NCBI GenBank assembly: GCA_036258795.1
Contig: DATACZ010000078.1
Span: 1-6,074, forward strand
Length of the DNA: 6,074 bases
Source: DATACZ01 sp036258795
GTDB taxonomy: Bacteria > Actinomycetota > CADDZG01 > JAHWKV01
Reading direction: 5' to 3'
This document shows, piece after piece, positions 5,876 through 6,074 of this stretch. The translations under genes and the position numbers were made by a program. The stretch's first letter is position 1; every line of letters starts with the position of its first letter. Under the pieces are notes generated by a model that was given only the letters and a program-made list of their open reading frames with translations, did no database searches and was not told the DNA's origin.

Positions 5876-5960
5876 TGCCGGGAGCGGGATTTGAACCCGC
5901 AAGAGCTTGCGCTCAATGGTGTTTGAGACCATCGCGTTTGCCGTGTTTCGCCATCCCGGC
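5876..5960 (-). tRNA. tRNA-Leu (anticodon CAA)
   Basis: The 85-base minus-strand sequence folds as a class II tRNA. The 7-bp acceptor stem pairs GCCGGGA with TCCCGGC and discriminator A follows. The D stem is GCG/CGC with GG in the loop. The anticodon stem ATGGT/ACCAT encloses loop CTCAAAC, giving anticodon CAA (5923-5925), which reads the UUG leucine codon. The long variable arm GAGC-GCAA-GCTC is typical of Leu, and the T arm is GCGGG-TTCAAAT-CCCGC. The bases after the discriminator read CCC rather than CCA, so the 3' CCA seems not to be encoded and would be added enzymatically. No terminator separates it from the MauE-like gene 27 bases downstream. A TACACT 9 bases before its 5' end (5970-5975) might be a -10 box, but no -35 match is evident. 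Confidence 0.95.
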
Positions 5961-6074
5961 GGCACATGAAGTGTAAGACAAACGTCAGAAAAGCAGCCCG
6001 CTCAGGGGCCACTACGTAATAGCTTGGCTTCCGATCCCGTCGACGCTTTCCCGCATCTGACGAATCAATGTGGC
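5961..6074 (-). other. Flank upstream of the tRNA; possible tail of an unseen gene
   Basis: No gene can be firmly assigned here. On the minus strand one frame is open from the window edge for 20 codons and stops at TAG (6012-6014), ending in VDGIGSQAIT; it could be the last residues of an upstream gene or chance. The rest, between that stop and the tRNA, would hold the tRNA promoter; TACACT at 5970-5975 is the only -10-like hexamer noted. Confidence 0.2.

Noticed and set aside
5818..6012. A 64-codon minus-strand open frame through the tRNA
   Set aside because: It runs across the tRNA-Leu in its own sense, so the frame is a by-product of tRNA sequence; the protein has no plausible features.
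1..6074. Search for mobile elements, CRISPR repeats, att sites beside the tRNA, or phage genes
   Set aside because: No direct-repeat array, transposase, integrase or duplicated tRNA 3' end was seen; the gene order looks like a stable chromosomal transport locus.

Overview
All supported genes in this 6.07-kb window lie on the minus strand, so they are read from high to low coordinates. In transcription order they are: a tRNA-Leu(CAA); a small MauE/DoxX-type membrane protein with a CxC motif; an ANTAR-domain response regulator resembling PdtaR; a LivJ/AmiC-fold substrate-binding lipoprotein whose start overlaps the regulator's stop (ATGA); a second, larger substrate-binding lipoprotein (LivK type); the permeases LivH and LivM, again overlapping by ATGA; and the first 36 codons of the ATPase LivG, cut by the window edge. 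A livF gene would be expected just outside.

The organism is probably a member of the Actinomycetota (high-GC Gram-positives). The clues are the GC-rich sequence, actinobacterial-looking lipoboxes (LVAAAC-GG, LAVGC-GG), a PdtaR-type receiver-ANTAR protein next to a branched-chain amino-acid transporter (an arrangement I recall from Streptomyces and relatives), and several apparent TTG starts. I cannot name a genus; an uncultured, deep-branching actinobacterial lineage is possible.

Layout: 1-2129 holds the membrane and ATPase part of a HAAT-family ABC importer (livG', livM, livH). 2130-2220 holds a perfect 12-bp intrinsic terminator, placed between the binding-protein gene and the permeases. 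2221-3513 is livK. 3514-3608 is a short regulatory gap with a good Shine-Dalgarno, a weak -10-like box and several hairpins. 3609-5359 is the coupled binding-protein/ANTAR-regulator pair. 5408-5848 is the MauE-like gene and 5876-5960 the tRNA. No intergenic stretch exceeds about 120 bases.

Working model (inference): LivK captures branched-chain amino acids or a related small ligand outside the membrane and delivers it to LivHM-LivGF. The hairpin terminator after livK would give more binding protein than permease. The regulator, an RNA-binding antiterminator by family, may act on leader hairpins in this or other operons. The most interesting feature is the overlap of an ANTAR protein with a LivJ/AmiC-fold protein. 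This recalls AmiC-AmiR of Pseudomonas, but here the receiver keeps its phosphoacceptor Asp and the binding protein carries a lipoprotein signal, so the logic must differ. I see no CRISPR array, insertion sequence, phage gene or clear sign of recent transfer.
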